NCBI GenBank assembly: GCA_900102115.1
Contig: FNAW01000002.1
Coordinates: forward strand, 558,001 to 622,000
Reading direction: 5' to 3'
Source: Blastococcus fimeti
Lineage (GTDB): Bacteria; Actinomycetota; Actinomycetes; Mycobacteriales; Geodermatophilaceae
Length of the DNA: 64,000 nt
Positions 9,389 to 17,914 of this stretch are shown here, piece by piece (positions within the stretch are counted from its first letter, which is position 1; every line of letters starts with the position of its first letter). The notes beneath the pieces are model-generated. The model had not been told where the DNA came from and ran no database searches. It saw only the letters and a program-made list of their open reading frames with translations. The position numbers were made by a program, and so were the translations under genes.

Positions 9389-11743
9389 ATGACTGCCTCA
9401 CCCGACGACGCCGCCGACTCCTCCGCACCGCCCCGAGCGGACGGAGGGTCGGCGGCTCCGTCGTTCCCGGGCACCCCCGGTACGCAGCGACCGGAGGACA
9501 CCCGCATGGCCCAGCAACCCCCCGCACACGACGAGACCGTGCGCATGCGACCCGACGGGCCGGACAGCCGGCGCCCCGTCGAGGCCTCACCCACGCCCGC
9601 GGCGGACGCCGACACGCCCGGACCGGACAACGCGTTCCCGGCCGGTGACGCGTTCCCGGCAGGTGACGAGGTCGACGACACCCGGCCCGTCCCCCGCGAC
9701 TGGCTGAGCGGCGCCCCGGAGGCCGAGACCGCGCCCCCGACGGCGGACCACGCCGACCAGCCGGACGCCGACGAGACCGGCGTCCTCGGCGCAGCGGTAC
9801 TCCCCCGCGCCGACGCCGACGGCCACGACGACGGCGGCGGTGACCACAGCGGCGGCGACCACAGCGGCGGTGACCACGGCGGCGACGACGGCCTGCCCCC
9901 GGCCGGTGACGGCGAGCGGGCCGGCTCCCCCTGGTGGCGGCGCACCGCAGTGCTCGTGCCCGCCGGCGCAGTCGTGCTGCTCGCCGCCGTCTACGGCGCG
10001 GACCTCGCCCTCTCCTCCGGCAGCGTCCCGCGCTCGACCGTCGTCGGCGGCGTCGAGATCGGCGGGCTCTCCCCCGCTGCCGCCGAGGAGACGCTCACCG
10101 AGGAGCTCGGCAGCCGGGTGACGGCCGACCGGGCGATCGTGGCCGACGACGTGGAGGGCGTCTTCTCCCCCACGCGCGCCGGGTTCCGCCTGGACGCCGC
10201 GGAGACCGTCGACGCCGCCGACGACCAGCCGCTGAACCCCTGGACGCGCCTGACCTCGCTGTTCACCGACCGCGAGGTCGAGCCGGTCATCGGTGTCGAC
10301 GAGTCGGCCGTCGCCGACGAGCTCGGCTCCTTCGAGGCCCAGCTGGAGACCTTCGCCGAGCAGGTCGACCGCGCACCGGCCGACGCCACCATCGCCATCG
10401 AGGGCACCACCGCGCGCGTCGTCGAGCCCGTCGACGGCCGGACGCTCGACCGCGACGGCGCCGAGGAGGCCCTCACCGCCGCCCTGACCAGCGCGGCGGA
10501 CGCCGGCGCGCCGCTCGAGCTGCCGGTGTCCGTGGACCCCGCCTCGGTGGACACCCCCGAGGCCGAGCGCGTGCTCGCCGAGATCGTCGAGCCGGCTCTG
10601 GCCGCCCCCGTGGAGGTGACCGGGGACGGCCGCACCGCGGAGGTGCCCGTCACCGCCCTGGCCGCGTCGCTCATCGTCACGCCCACCGAGGAGGGCGTCC
10701 TGGAGGTCGGCATCGACCCGGCCGCGCTGCAGAACGCCCTCGGCGACGAGCTGGCCGTCTTCGGCTCCCCCGCCCGGGACGCCCGGTTCGAGGTGGCCGG
10801 CGGCTCGGTGCGCATCGTGCCCTCGGTCGACGGCACCGGGATCGACCCCGCCCACCTCGCCGAGCAGCTGCTGCCCGTGCTGGACGACCCCGCCCCGCGA
10901 TCGGTGACCGCCGAGCCCGGCCCCGTGCCGGCCGACTTCACCACGCAGGAGGCCGAGGCCCTGGGCATCCGCGAGCAGATCAGCACCTTCACGACGAACA
11001 TCGGCAACGCGGCCAGCGGCGAGAACATCCGCGTGGTGGCCGCCGAGGTGGACGGCGCCCTCGTGCTCCCGGGCGAGACCTTCAGCCTCAACACCTTCAC
11101 CGGCCCCCGCGGCACGGCGCAGGGCTACGTGCCCGCCGCGGTCATCAGCGGCGGCCAGCTGTCGCAGGCGGTGGGCGGCGGTATCAGCCAGTTCGCCACG
11201 ACGATGTTCAACGCGGTGTTCTTCGCCGGGCTCGAGGACGTCTTCCACAAGCCGCACAGCTTCTACATCAGCCGCTACCCCGCCGGGCGCGAGGCGACGG
11301 TCTACGAGGGCCAGATCGACCTGAAGTGGCGCAACGACGGCGACACCGGCGTCTTCATCGACACGCAGTGGACGCCGTCCGCGCTGACCGTCACCTTCTA
11401 CGGCACCAAGCGCTACGAGATCGAGTCCGTCAGCAGCGAGCGGCGCAACCCGCGGCAGCCGGCGGTCATCGACAAGGTCGACAACGGCAACTGCACCCGG
11501 CAGTCCGGCGTGCCGGGCTTCGACATCACCGTGACGCGGATCTTCAAGGACCTGGACACCGGTGCGGTCGTCAAGCGGGAGGACTTCCAGACCCGCTACA
11601 ACGCCGAGGCGATCATCAACTGCGTGCCGCCGGCCGGTGGGACCCCGGGCGGCCCCGTACCGCCCGCGGCTCCCGAGGGCACCGTTCCGGCGGGGGCTCC
11701 CGCCCCCGGTGGCCGGCGGCCCGGTGGCCGGCGGGTGCGCTGA
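9389..11743 (+). CDS. VanW family envelope protein with peptidoglycan-binding-like domains
   Basis: A 784-residue protein. Residues 1-185 are an acidic, disordered cytoplasmic arm containing three near-identical GDHSG units (about 150-165). One membrane anchor follows (about 187-209, LVPAGAVVLLAAVYG). The outside part has two beta-rich YoaR-like/PG-binding_4 repeats (about 210-500) and a VanW domain (about 530-700, with LPGETFSLNTFTGPR and the region FATTMFNAVFFAGLEDV), then a Pro-rich tail. VanW proteins are linked to glycopeptide-resistance operons and wall remodelling but have no proven activity. A TATCGT box ends 10 bases before the ATG; ATG 9506 is an alternative start. Confidence 0.88.
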   Translation: MTASPDDAADSSAPPRADGGSAAPSFPGTPGTQRPEDTRMAQQPPAHDETVRMRPDGPDSRRPVEASPTPAADADTPGPDNAFPAGDAFPAGDEVDDTRPVPRDWLSGAPEAETAPPTADHADQPDADETGVLGAAVLPRADADGHDDGGGDHSGGDHSGGDHGGDDGLPPAGDGERAGSPWWRRTAVLVPAGAVVLLAAVYGADLALSSGSVPRSTVVGGVEIGGLSPAAAEETLTEELGSRVTADRAIVADDVEGVFSPTRAGFRLDAAETVDAADDQPLNPWTRLTSLFTDREVEPVIGVDESAVADELGSFEAQLETFAEQVDRAPADATIAIEGTTARVVEPVDGRTLDRDGAEEALTAALTSAADAGAPLELPVSVDPASVDTPEAERVLAEIVEPALAAPVEVTGDGRTAEVPVTALAASLIVTPTEEGVLEVGIDPAALQNALGDELAVFGSPARDARFEVAGGSVRIVPSVDGTGIDPAHLAEQLLPVLDDPAPRSVTAEPGPVPADFTTQEAEALGIREQISTFTTNIGNAASGENIRVVAAEVDGALVLPGETFSLNTFTGPRGTAQGYVPAAVISGGQLSQAVGGGISQFATTMFNAVFFAGLEDVFHKPHSFYISRYPAGREATVYEGQIDLKWRNDGDTGVFIDTQWTPSALTVTFYGTKRYEIESVSSERRNPRQPAVIDKVDNGNCTRQSGVPGFDITVTRIFKDLDTGAVVKREDFQTRYNAEAIINCVPPAGGTPGGPVPPAAPEGTVPAGAPAPGGRRPGGRRVR

Positions 11744-11817
11744 CCACCTCACCCGGCGGAGCGGTTCCCGGCCGGGGAGCGCCCCGGACCGACGTCGGTG
11801 ACGTGCACACTGGGCGC

Positions 11818-12915
11818 ATGAGCGCCGTGCTGCCCAGCGGTCCGCCGGCGCAGGCCGGCGAGCCCGTGGGCACCGTCGGCGCCACCGCCGGGGACGTCCC
11901 CGGAGCGCTCCCGGCGGGCGACGCCGAGGGTTCGGGCGCCACCCGGGTCGCGGACCGGCCCCGGGAGCGGCTGGCCTCGTGGCCGGCTGTCCTCCGCGTC
12001 CCCCTCCAGGTGCTCGGCCGCACCGTCGCGAAGGCGTGGCAGGACCGCATCCTCGGTCTGTCCGGCGAGGCGGCCTTCTGGCAGATCCTCTCCGTGCCGC
12101 CGCTGCTCATCGGGTTGCTGGGGTCGCTCGGCTACCTCGGTGACCTGATCGGCGCCGATGCGGTGCGGCAGATCGAGGACAACCTGCTCAGCGCCTCGGC
12201 GGAAGTGCTCACGCCGGATGTGGTCGACTCGCTCGTCGCGCCGACGCTGAACGACATCCTCAGTTCCGGCCGGCTCGACGTCGTCAGCCTGGGCTTCCTG
12301 CTCTCGCTGTGGGCCGGCTCCTCGGCGACGGCGACGTTCATGAACACGACGGTCATCGCCTACGACCAGCGCGACGTCCGCGGACCGATCCGCACCCGGC
12401 TCAAGGCGCTGTGGCTGTTCGTCGTCGGCATGGTCGTCGCCGTCCTGACCCTGCCGCTGCTGGTGCTCGGCCGCGGGGTGCTGGTGGACCTGCTGCCCAC
12501 CGACTGGCAGCCGGTGGCGACGGTGCTGATCAACGGCATCTACTGGCCGCTGGTCCTCGTCGGGCTGCTGCTGGCGCTGACCAGCTTCTACAACGTGACG
12601 CTGCCCAACCGGCTGCCGTGGAGCCGGCACCTGCCGGGCGCGGTGCTGGCGCTCGGCTTCTTCATGGTGGCCGCCCTCGTGCTGCGGACCTACGTCGCCG
12701 ACGTCCTCACCGCGGCGCTGCCCTACGGCGCACTGGCCGCGCCGATCGGCATCCTGCTGTTCTGCTTCTTCTTCGGCATGGCCGTCCTGCTCGGCGCCGA
12801 GCTGAACGCGACCATCCAGGCCCGCTGGCCGGCCCCGCTGCGCCGGCACGAGCGCCGCCGCCGGGCCCGGCGCGAGGCCAAGCTCGCCGCCGAGGCCCGC
12901 CGCCTCGGCAGGTAG
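11818..12915 (+). CDS. YihY/BrkB family integral membrane protein
   Basis: A 365-residue protein with a 60-residue soluble N-terminus, six predicted membrane spans (from about 80 to 325) and a highly basic C-terminal tail (RRHERRRRARREAK). The opening KAWQDRILGLSGEAAFWQILS and the internal LLSLWAGSSATATFMN motif match the YihY/YfkH family, once annotated as RNase BN or BrkB; the true function is unknown. ATG 11818 is the first start outside the preceding gene. Confidence 0.9.
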   Translation: MSAVLPSGPPAQAGEPVGTVGATAGDVPGALPAGDAEGSGATRVADRPRERLASWPAVLRVPLQVLGRTVAKAWQDRILGLSGEAAFWQILSVPPLLIGLLGSLGYLGDLIGADAVRQIEDNLLSASAEVLTPDVVDSLVAPTLNDILSSGRLDVVSLGFLLSLWAGSSATATFMNTTVIAYDQRDVRGPIRTRLKALWLFVVGMVVAVLTLPLLVLGRGVLVDLLPTDWQPVATVLINGIYWPLVLVGLLLALTSFYNVTLPNRLPWSRHLPGAVLALGFFMVAALVLRTYVADVLTAALPYGALAAPIGILLFCFFFGMAVLLGAELNATIQARWPAPLRRHERRRRARREAKLAAEARRLGR

Positions 12916-12916
12916 C

Positions 12917-13147
12917 TCAGTCCTTCTTGAGCTGCTGGTAGACCTCCTTGCAGGCCGGGCACACCGGGCTGCCGGGCTTGGGGGTCTTGGTCACCGGGAA
13001 GACCTCGCCGCAGAGGGCCTCGACCATCGTGCCCATGACCGCGCTCTCGGCGATCTTGTTCTTCCGCACGTAGTGGAAGACCTCGTTCGCGCTGCCGGTG
13101 TCGGCATCGCGGACGTCGGGCCGCTCGAGGATGTCGCTGCTGCTCAC
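12917..13147 (-). CDS. DUF3039 family protein
   Basis: A 76-residue protein with the DUF3039 hallmarks: FHYVRKNKIAESAVMGTMVEAL, a single CGE and the C-terminal VCPACKEVYQQL, so three cysteines could hold a metal. It is conserved across actinobacteria near sigA/sigB (Rv2708c type). The GTG at 13147 is preferred over an upstream ATG (13216) because GAAGGAG lies 6 bases before it. Its stop is 1 base from the convergent YihY gene. Confidence 0.9.
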   Translation of the reverse strand: MSSSDILERPDVRDADTGSANEVFHYVRKNKIAESAVMGTMVEALCGEVFPVTKTPKPGSPVCPACKEVYQQLKKD

Positions 13148-13254
13148 TGGGGTCTCCTTCGTGGTCCGTTCGCCGGTCGCAGCCCGGGATCCGGCTGCTT
13201 CCGCGCCGGTGTCCATGATGACAGGGCCACGGCGCGATCGTGACCGTTCCGTGA

Positions 13255-13283
13255 TGGACAGCGCCGAGCGGTCCGCTTAGGTT
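13255..13283 (+). promoter_or_regulatory. Promoter of the siderophore ABC operon
   Basis: -35 TGGACA (13255-13260), 17-base spacer, -10 TAGGTT (13278-13283). The -10 lies inside the iron box, so a bound DtxR/IdeR dimer would block RNA polymerase. Confidence 0.55.
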
Positions 13284-13295
13284 AGGCGAGCCTCA
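13277..13295 (+). promoter_or_regulatory. DtxR/IdeR iron box
   Basis: TTAGGTTAGGCGAGCCTCA matches the 19-bp DtxR/IdeR consensus (TTAGGTTAGSCTAACCTAA) at 16 of 19 positions and is an imperfect palindrome. It covers the -10 of the promoter for the iron-siderophore ABC operon. An IdeR gene with complete metal ligands is at 29126. Confidence 0.82.
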
Positions 13296-13449
13296 CCTGA
13301 CCATCCTGGCTCTGTCGGCCTGCCCCTCCGGCGATCCACCGCAGCGTGCCGCCCGGCCGACATTCCGTGCGCGCGCCCCGGAGCGCCACCGACGACCAGA
13401 CCCCCTGCGGCGCTGACCCGTGCCCGCAGCACGACGCTGGAAGGACACC

Positions 13450-14469
13450 ATGCACCGCGCACCACGACTGGTCGCTCTCACCGCCGCCACTCTCCTGATC
13501 GGCAGCCTCGCCGCCTGCGGCGAGGACTCCGACCCGGAGTCCTCGGGCTCCGGCGACTTCTCGCCGATCACCATCGAGCACGCGCTCGGCACCACGACCA
13601 TCGACGAGAAGCCCGAGCGCGTGGCCACGGTGGCCTGGGCCAACCACGAGGTGCCCCTGGCGCTCGGCGTCGTGCCGGTCGGCATGGCGGCCGCCAACTT
13701 CGGTGACGACGACGGCGACGGCCTGCTCCCCTGGGTCAGCGAGCGCCTCGAGGAGCTCGACGCCGACGTCCCGGTGCTGTTCGACGAGACCGACGGGATC
13801 GACTTCGAGGCCGTCGCCGACACCGAGCCCGACGTCATCCTCGCCGGCTACTCCGGGCTGACCCAGGAGGACTACGACACGCTCAGCGAGATCGCTCCGG
13901 TCATCGCCTACCCCGAGGGCCCCTGGGCGACCTCGTGGCGGGACATGATCGAGATCAACGCGGCCGGCATGGGCATGGCCGACGAGGGCGAGGAGCTGAT
14001 CGCCGACCTCGAGCAGGAGATCACCGACACCGTCGGCGAGTACCCGCAGCTGGCGGGCACGTCGACGATGTTCCTCACCCACGTGGACACGACCGACCTC
14101 AGCGAGGTCAGCTTCTACACGCCGTACGACACCCGCAGCGCCTTCTTCGAGGACCTCGGCCTGTCGACCCCCGCCAGCGTGCAGGACGTCTCCACCGACC
14201 CGGAGAAGTTCTCCGGCACGATCAGCGCCGAGCAGATCGACACCCTGGACGACGTCGAGCTGATCGTCACGTACGGCGACCAGGAGCTGGTGGACGCGCT
14301 GAACGCCGACCCGCTGCTCTCCCAGATGCCCGCGGTGAAGAACGGCGCGATCGTGCTGCTGCCCGACACCCCGCTCGGCACCGCCGCCAACCCGACGCCC
14401 CTGGCGATCTCCTGGGTCCTCGAGGACTACGTGTCCATGCTGGCCGAGGCCGCCGGCAAGGCCTCCTGA
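13450..14469 (+). CDS. Iron-siderophore ABC transporter substrate-binding lipoprotein
   Basis: A 339-residue lipoprotein: signal peptide with lipobox LAAC and lipidated Cys23, then a FepB/FhuD-type type III binding fold (TITIEHALGTTTIDEKPERVATV near residue 40; DVILAGYSGLTQEDYDTLSEIAPVI near 130). It would capture a ferric siderophore outside the membrane and deliver it to the two permeases encoded next. Start ATG 13450 has GGAAGGAC upstream. First gene of a four-gene operon controlled by the iron box at 13277. Confidence 0.93.
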   Translation: MHRAPRLVALTAATLLIGSLAACGEDSDPESSGSGDFSPITIEHALGTTTIDEKPERVATVAWANHEVPLALGVVPVGMAAANFGDDDGDGLLPWVSERLEELDADVPVLFDETDGIDFEAVADTEPDVILAGYSGLTQEDYDTLSEIAPVIAYPEGPWATSWRDMIEINAAGMGMADEGEELIADLEQEITDTVGEYPQLAGTSTMFLTHVDTTDLSEVSFYTPYDTRSAFFEDLGLSTPASVQDVSTDPEKFSGTISAEQIDTLDDVELIVTYGDQELVDALNADPLLSQMPAVKNGAIVLLPDTPLGTAANPTPLAISWVLEDYVSMLAEAAGKAS

Positions 14470-14491
14470 CCCTGGTTGTGACGATCTCCTC

Positions 14492-15535
14492 GTGACCTCG
14501 GTCCTGACCGTCCCGACCCCGGACGCCGCCACCCGGCGGCGCCCGGGGTCGGTCCGGTTCCTCTGGCTGCTCGTCGTCCTGGCGGCGCTCGCACTGCTGA
14601 TGGCCGCCTCGGTGGCGATCGGCTCGCGCGGCGTCGGCTGGAGCGACATCGTCGCCGCCCTCGGCGGCTCGCAGGAGACCGTCGCCGAGGCTGCGGTGAC
14701 CAAGCGCATCCCCCGCACGTTCCTGGCGGTGCTCGTCGGTGCGGCGCTCGGGCTCGCCGGCGCCGTGATGCAGGGGGTCACCCGCAACCCGCTGGCCGAC
14801 CCCGGCGTCCTGGGCATCAACATGGGCGCATCGCTCGCCGTCGTCGCCGGGCTGGCCTGGTTCGGCCTGTTCGGCGCGACCAGCATCATCTTCACCGCGA
14901 TCGCCGGCGCCGCCCTCGCGGCGGTGTTCGTCTACGCCGTCGGCTCCCTGGGCCGCGGCGGTCCGACGCCGCTGAAGCTCGCGCTGGCAGGAGCGGCCAC
15001 CGCGGCGGCGCTGACGTCGTTCATCACCGCCATCGCGCTGCCCCGCGGCGACATCGCCGCCAGCGTGCAGTCCTGGCAGGTCGGCGGTGTGGGCGGGGCG
15101 ACCGGCTCCACGATCACGCCGGTGCTGCCCTTCCTCGTGGTCGGCCTGGTGATCAGCCTGCTCTCGGCCCGCAGCCTCAACTCCCTGGCTCTCGGTGACG
15201 AGCTGGCCGCCGGGCTCGGGGAGCGCGTCGCCCTCGCCCGCGGCCTCGCCGCCCTGGGCTCGGTGCTGCTCTGCGGCGCGGCCACCGCCGTCGCCGGCCC
15301 GATCTGGTTCGTGGGCCTCGTGGTCCCGCACTTCTGCCGGCTCCTGGTCGGCGTCGACCACCGCTGGCTGCTGCCGTTCAGCGTCCTCGTCGGGGCCTGC
15401 CTGGTGACCGCCTCCGACGTGGTCGGCCGCATCATCGCCCGGCCCGGGGAGCTCGACGTCGGCATCATCACCGCGCTGATCGGCGCACCGTTCTTCATCG
15501 CCGTCGTGCGCCGGCAGAAGGTGCGCGAGCTGTGA
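14492..15535 (+). CDS. FecCD-family iron-siderophore ABC permease, subunit 1
   Basis: A 347-residue permease with nine to ten membrane spans. The FecCD signature is clear: RIPRTFLAVLVGAALGLAGA followed by MQGVTRNPLADPGVLGINMGAS, and the C-terminal coupling region GDELAAGLG and GPIWFVGLVVPH. It forms half of the transmembrane channel. GTG start 22 bases after the binding-protein gene; its stop overlaps the next permease gene by 4 bases. Confidence 0.93.
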   Translation: MTSVLTVPTPDAATRRRPGSVRFLWLLVVLAALALLMAASVAIGSRGVGWSDIVAALGGSQETVAEAAVTKRIPRTFLAVLVGAALGLAGAVMQGVTRNPLADPGVLGINMGASLAVVAGLAWFGLFGATSIIFTAIAGAALAAVFVYAVGSLGRGGPTPLKLALAGAATAAALTSFITAIALPRGDIAASVQSWQVGGVGGATGSTITPVLPFLVVGLVISLLSARSLNSLALGDELAAGLGERVALARGLAALGSVLLCGAATAVAGPIWFVGLVVPHFCRLLVGVDHRWLLPFSVLVGACLVTASDVVGRIIARPGELDVGIITALIGAPFFIAVVRRQKVREL

Positions 15536-16584
15536 CCGCCCTCGCCGCCCCGCCGGACGCCGCCGTCGAGGACGTCGCCCGGCAGCGGGTCCGCCGCACC
15601 TCCCGCCGCCGGCTGGTGATCGCGGTCCTGGCCGTGCTGGTGGTCGCCGCGTTCGCCGTCACGCTGATGGTCGGGCGGAGCTTCTACCCGCCCGGCGAGG
15701 TGTGGCGGGTGATCCTGGGCGAGAAGGTGCCGGGCGCGTCCTTCACCGTCGGCCGGCTCCGGCTCCCCCGCGGCATCCTCGCCGTGATCGCCGGGCTGTG
15801 CTTCGGGTTGGCCGGCGTGACCTTCCAGACGATGCTGCGCAACCCGCTGGCCAGCCCGGACGTGATCGGCATCAGCTCGGGCGCCAGCGCCGCGGCCGTC
15901 GTCGGCATCGTCGTCTTCTCGCTCGACGGGGCGGCCGTCTCGAGCCTCGCCGTCGTCGCGGCCCTCGGCGTCGCGCTGCTCATCTACGTGCTCGCCTTCA
16001 AGGACGGCGTGGCCGGCACCCGGCTGATCCTGATCGGCATCGGCGTCGGCGCCATGCTCAACAGCGTCATCCAGTACGTGCTCTCGCGGGCCGGCCAGTG
16101 GGACTACCAGGAGGCGCTGCGCTGGCTGACCGGGAGCCTCAACGGCACCTCGTGGACGACGGTCCTGCCGGCCCTGATCGCCCTGCTGGTCCTCGCCCCG
16201 GTCCTGCTCGGGCAGACGAAGAACCTCGCCGCGCTGCAGCTCGGGGACGACACAGCCGCCGCGCTGGGGGTGCGGGTCGAGCGCACGCGGGTGATCGCGA
16301 TCATCACCGCGGTGGGCCTGGTCGCGTTCGCGACCGCGGCCTGCGGGCCGATCGCCTTCGTGTCGTTCCTCGCCGGCCCGATCGCGGCACGGATCGTCGG
16401 GCCGAACGGCTCGCTGCTGGTGCCCGCCGCCCTCGTCGGGGCCGTGCTGGTGCTGGTCGCGGACCTCGTCGGCCAGTTCGCGCTGGACACCCGGTTCCCG
16501 GTCGGCGTCGTCACCGGCGTGCTCGGTGCCCCGTACCTGATCTACCTGATCATCCGCACCAACCGGGCCGGAGGCTCGCTATGA
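15532..16584 (+). CDS. FecCD-family iron-siderophore ABC permease, subunit 2
   Basis: A 350-residue paralogue of the preceding permease, with RLPRGILAVIAGLCFGLAG, MLRNPLASPDVIGISSGAS and the ATPase-coupling stretch LGDDTAAALGVRVERTR. It should pair with subunit 1 as a heterodimer. GTGA overlap with the upstream gene and ATGA-type overlap with the ATPase gene indicate translational coupling. Confidence 0.93.
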   Translation: MTALAAPPDAAVEDVARQRVRRTSRRRLVIAVLAVLVVAAFAVTLMVGRSFYPPGEVWRVILGEKVPGASFTVGRLRLPRGILAVIAGLCFGLAGVTFQTMLRNPLASPDVIGISSGASAAAVVGIVVFSLDGAAVSSLAVVAALGVALLIYVLAFKDGVAGTRLILIGIGVGAMLNSVIQYVLSRAGQWDYQEALRWLTGSLNGTSWTTVLPALIALLVLAPVLLGQTKNLAALQLGDDTAAALGVRVERTRVIAIITAVGLVAFATAACGPIAFVSFLAGPIAARIVGPNGSLLVPAALVGAVLVLVADLVGQFALDTRFPVGVVTGVLGAPYLIYLIIRTNRAGGSL

Positions 16585-17402
16585 CTCGGACCCATGCCCT
16601 CGTCGCCGAGGAGCTGACGCTCGCCTATGGCGAGCGGACCGTCATCGAAGGGCTCGACCTCGCCGTCCCGGCGGGCCGGATCACCGCGATCGTCGGCGCC
16701 AACGCCTCGGGCAAGTCGACCCTGCTGCGGTCGATGTCCCGACTGCTGGCCCCGCGCGCCGGCCGGGTGCTGCTCGACGGCCGGGCGGTGCACCGGATGC
16801 CGGCCAAGGAGCTCGCGCGGACCCTCGGCCTGCTGCCGCAGTCGCCCATCGCCCCGGAGGGCATCACCGTCTCCGACCTGGTCGGCCGTGGCCGGCACCC
16901 GCACCAGGGCGTCTTCTCGCGGTGGAGCCGCGAGGACGACGCCGCCGTCGCCGCGGCACTGGAGGCGACGCAGACGACGGAACTGGCCGAGCGCGCGGTG
17001 GACGAGCTGTCGGGCGGGCAGCGCCAGCGGGTGTGGATCGCCATGGCGCTCGCCCAGCAGACCGACCTGCTGCTGCTGGACGAGCCGACGACGTTCCTCG
17101 ACGTGAGCCACCAGATCGAGGTGCTGGACCTGCTCACCGACCTCAACCGCGTGCGGGGCACGACGATCGTGATGGTGCTGCACGACCTGGACCTGGCCGC
17201 CCGGTACGCCGACCACCTGGTCGCGCTGGAGTCGGGGCGGATCCACGCGTCCGGCGAGCCCGCCACCGTGCTGACCGAGGACTGCGTGCGCGCGGTCTTC
17301 GGGCTGGAGAGCCGGGTGATCGCCGACCCGATCTCGGGCCGGCCGCTCATGCTGCCGATCGGACGGCACCACGTCACCGCGCCCGTGACCGCCGAGGTCT
17401 GA
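16581..17402 (+). CDS. Iron-siderophore ABC transporter ATP-binding protein
   Basis: A 273-residue FepC/FhuC-type ATPase powering the two FecCD permeases. Walker A GANASGKST (39-47), ABC signature LSGGQ (143-147), Walker B LLLLDE (163-168) and the switch histidine in MVLHDLD are all intact. ATG 16581 overlaps the preceding stop by 4 bases. Last gene of the iron operon. Confidence 0.95.
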   Translation: MTRTHALVAEELTLAYGERTVIEGLDLAVPAGRITAIVGANASGKSTLLRSMSRLLAPRAGRVLLDGRAVHRMPAKELARTLGLLPQSPIAPEGITVSDLVGRGRHPHQGVFSRWSREDDAAVAAALEATQTTELAERAVDELSGGQRQRVWIAMALAQQTDLLLLDEPTTFLDVSHQIEVLDLLTDLNRVRGTTIVMVLHDLDLAARYADHLVALESGRIHASGEPATVLTEDCVRAVFGLESRVIADPISGRPLMLPIGRHHVTAPVTAEV

Positions 17403-17420
17403 GGCGCGCGTCCGAGGCGC

Positions 17421-17753
17421 TCAGCCCTCGATGATGCGGTGCGGCTTGCTCTCGAGCTGCCGGTCGGGGCCGGCGACGTAGCGGTTGACGTGCTGCCTCT
17501 TCTTCGGCGGCCGGTCGTTGGCCATGATGACGGCGATCCAGGGCAGGATCGTGCCGAGGAACGCGAAGATCAGCATCAGCCACACGGTCTGGTAGAACAC
17601 CGCGGCCAGGACCAGCGAGATGCCGCGCACGAGCATGGTCAGGGCGTAGCGCTTCTTCCGCGCCGCGTGCTGGTCGACCTGGCTGACCTGGGCCTCGGTG
17701 ATCAGCACGGGCTCGGCTCGGCCCGGCCGCGGGAACTGCTGGCTGGTGGCCAC
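17421..17753 (-). CDS. DUF3099 family membrane protein
   Basis: A 110-residue protein with a soluble N-terminus containing ITEAQVSQVDQHAARKKRY, two adjacent membrane spans (about 40-58 and 60-78) and a basic C-terminus KKRQHVNRYV. This is the DUF3099 pattern, an actinobacterial family of unknown function. GTG 17753 gives the family length and has GGAGGG about 10 bases upstream; longer starts are unsupported. Convergent with the iron operon. Confidence 0.88.
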   Translation of the reverse strand: MATSQQFPRPGRAEPVLITEAQVSQVDQHAARKKRYALTMLVRGISLVLAAVFYQTVWLMLIFAFLGTILPWIAVIMANDRPPKKRQHVNRYVAGPDRQLESKPHRIIEG

Positions 17754-17914
17754 GGGCTTCCATCCCTCCGCCGGCCGGTGCGCGGGGGCGAGCGCCCCCG
17801 GCGCTCCCCCGGATCCGCGGCCCATGGTGCCACCGCGGAGGGGGTGCGTGCAGACGCCCGGGTGCAGACTGCGGAGGGGACGGCGGAGGCCGTTCCTGCG
17901 ACGGGAGGTGTCCG

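Larger units (their letters stand above)
13148..13449. other. Divergent control region between DUF3039 and the iron-uptake operon
   Basis: About 300 bp with no gene. It holds the iron-uptake promoter and iron box (13255-13295); about 150 bases of leader follow before the lipoprotein start. No riboswitch or hairpin that I can support. Confidence 0.6.

Noticed and set aside
9587..11752. A 721-codon open frame opposite the VanW gene
   Set aside because: It is the antisense shadow of a gene with clear family domains; its protein is Val/Gly/Arg-rich without motifs, as expected for GC-rich DNA read backwards.
13148..13216. Longer DUF3039 start at 13216
   Set aside because: No ribosome site there, whereas GAAGGAG precedes the GTG at 13147 and family similarity starts after it.
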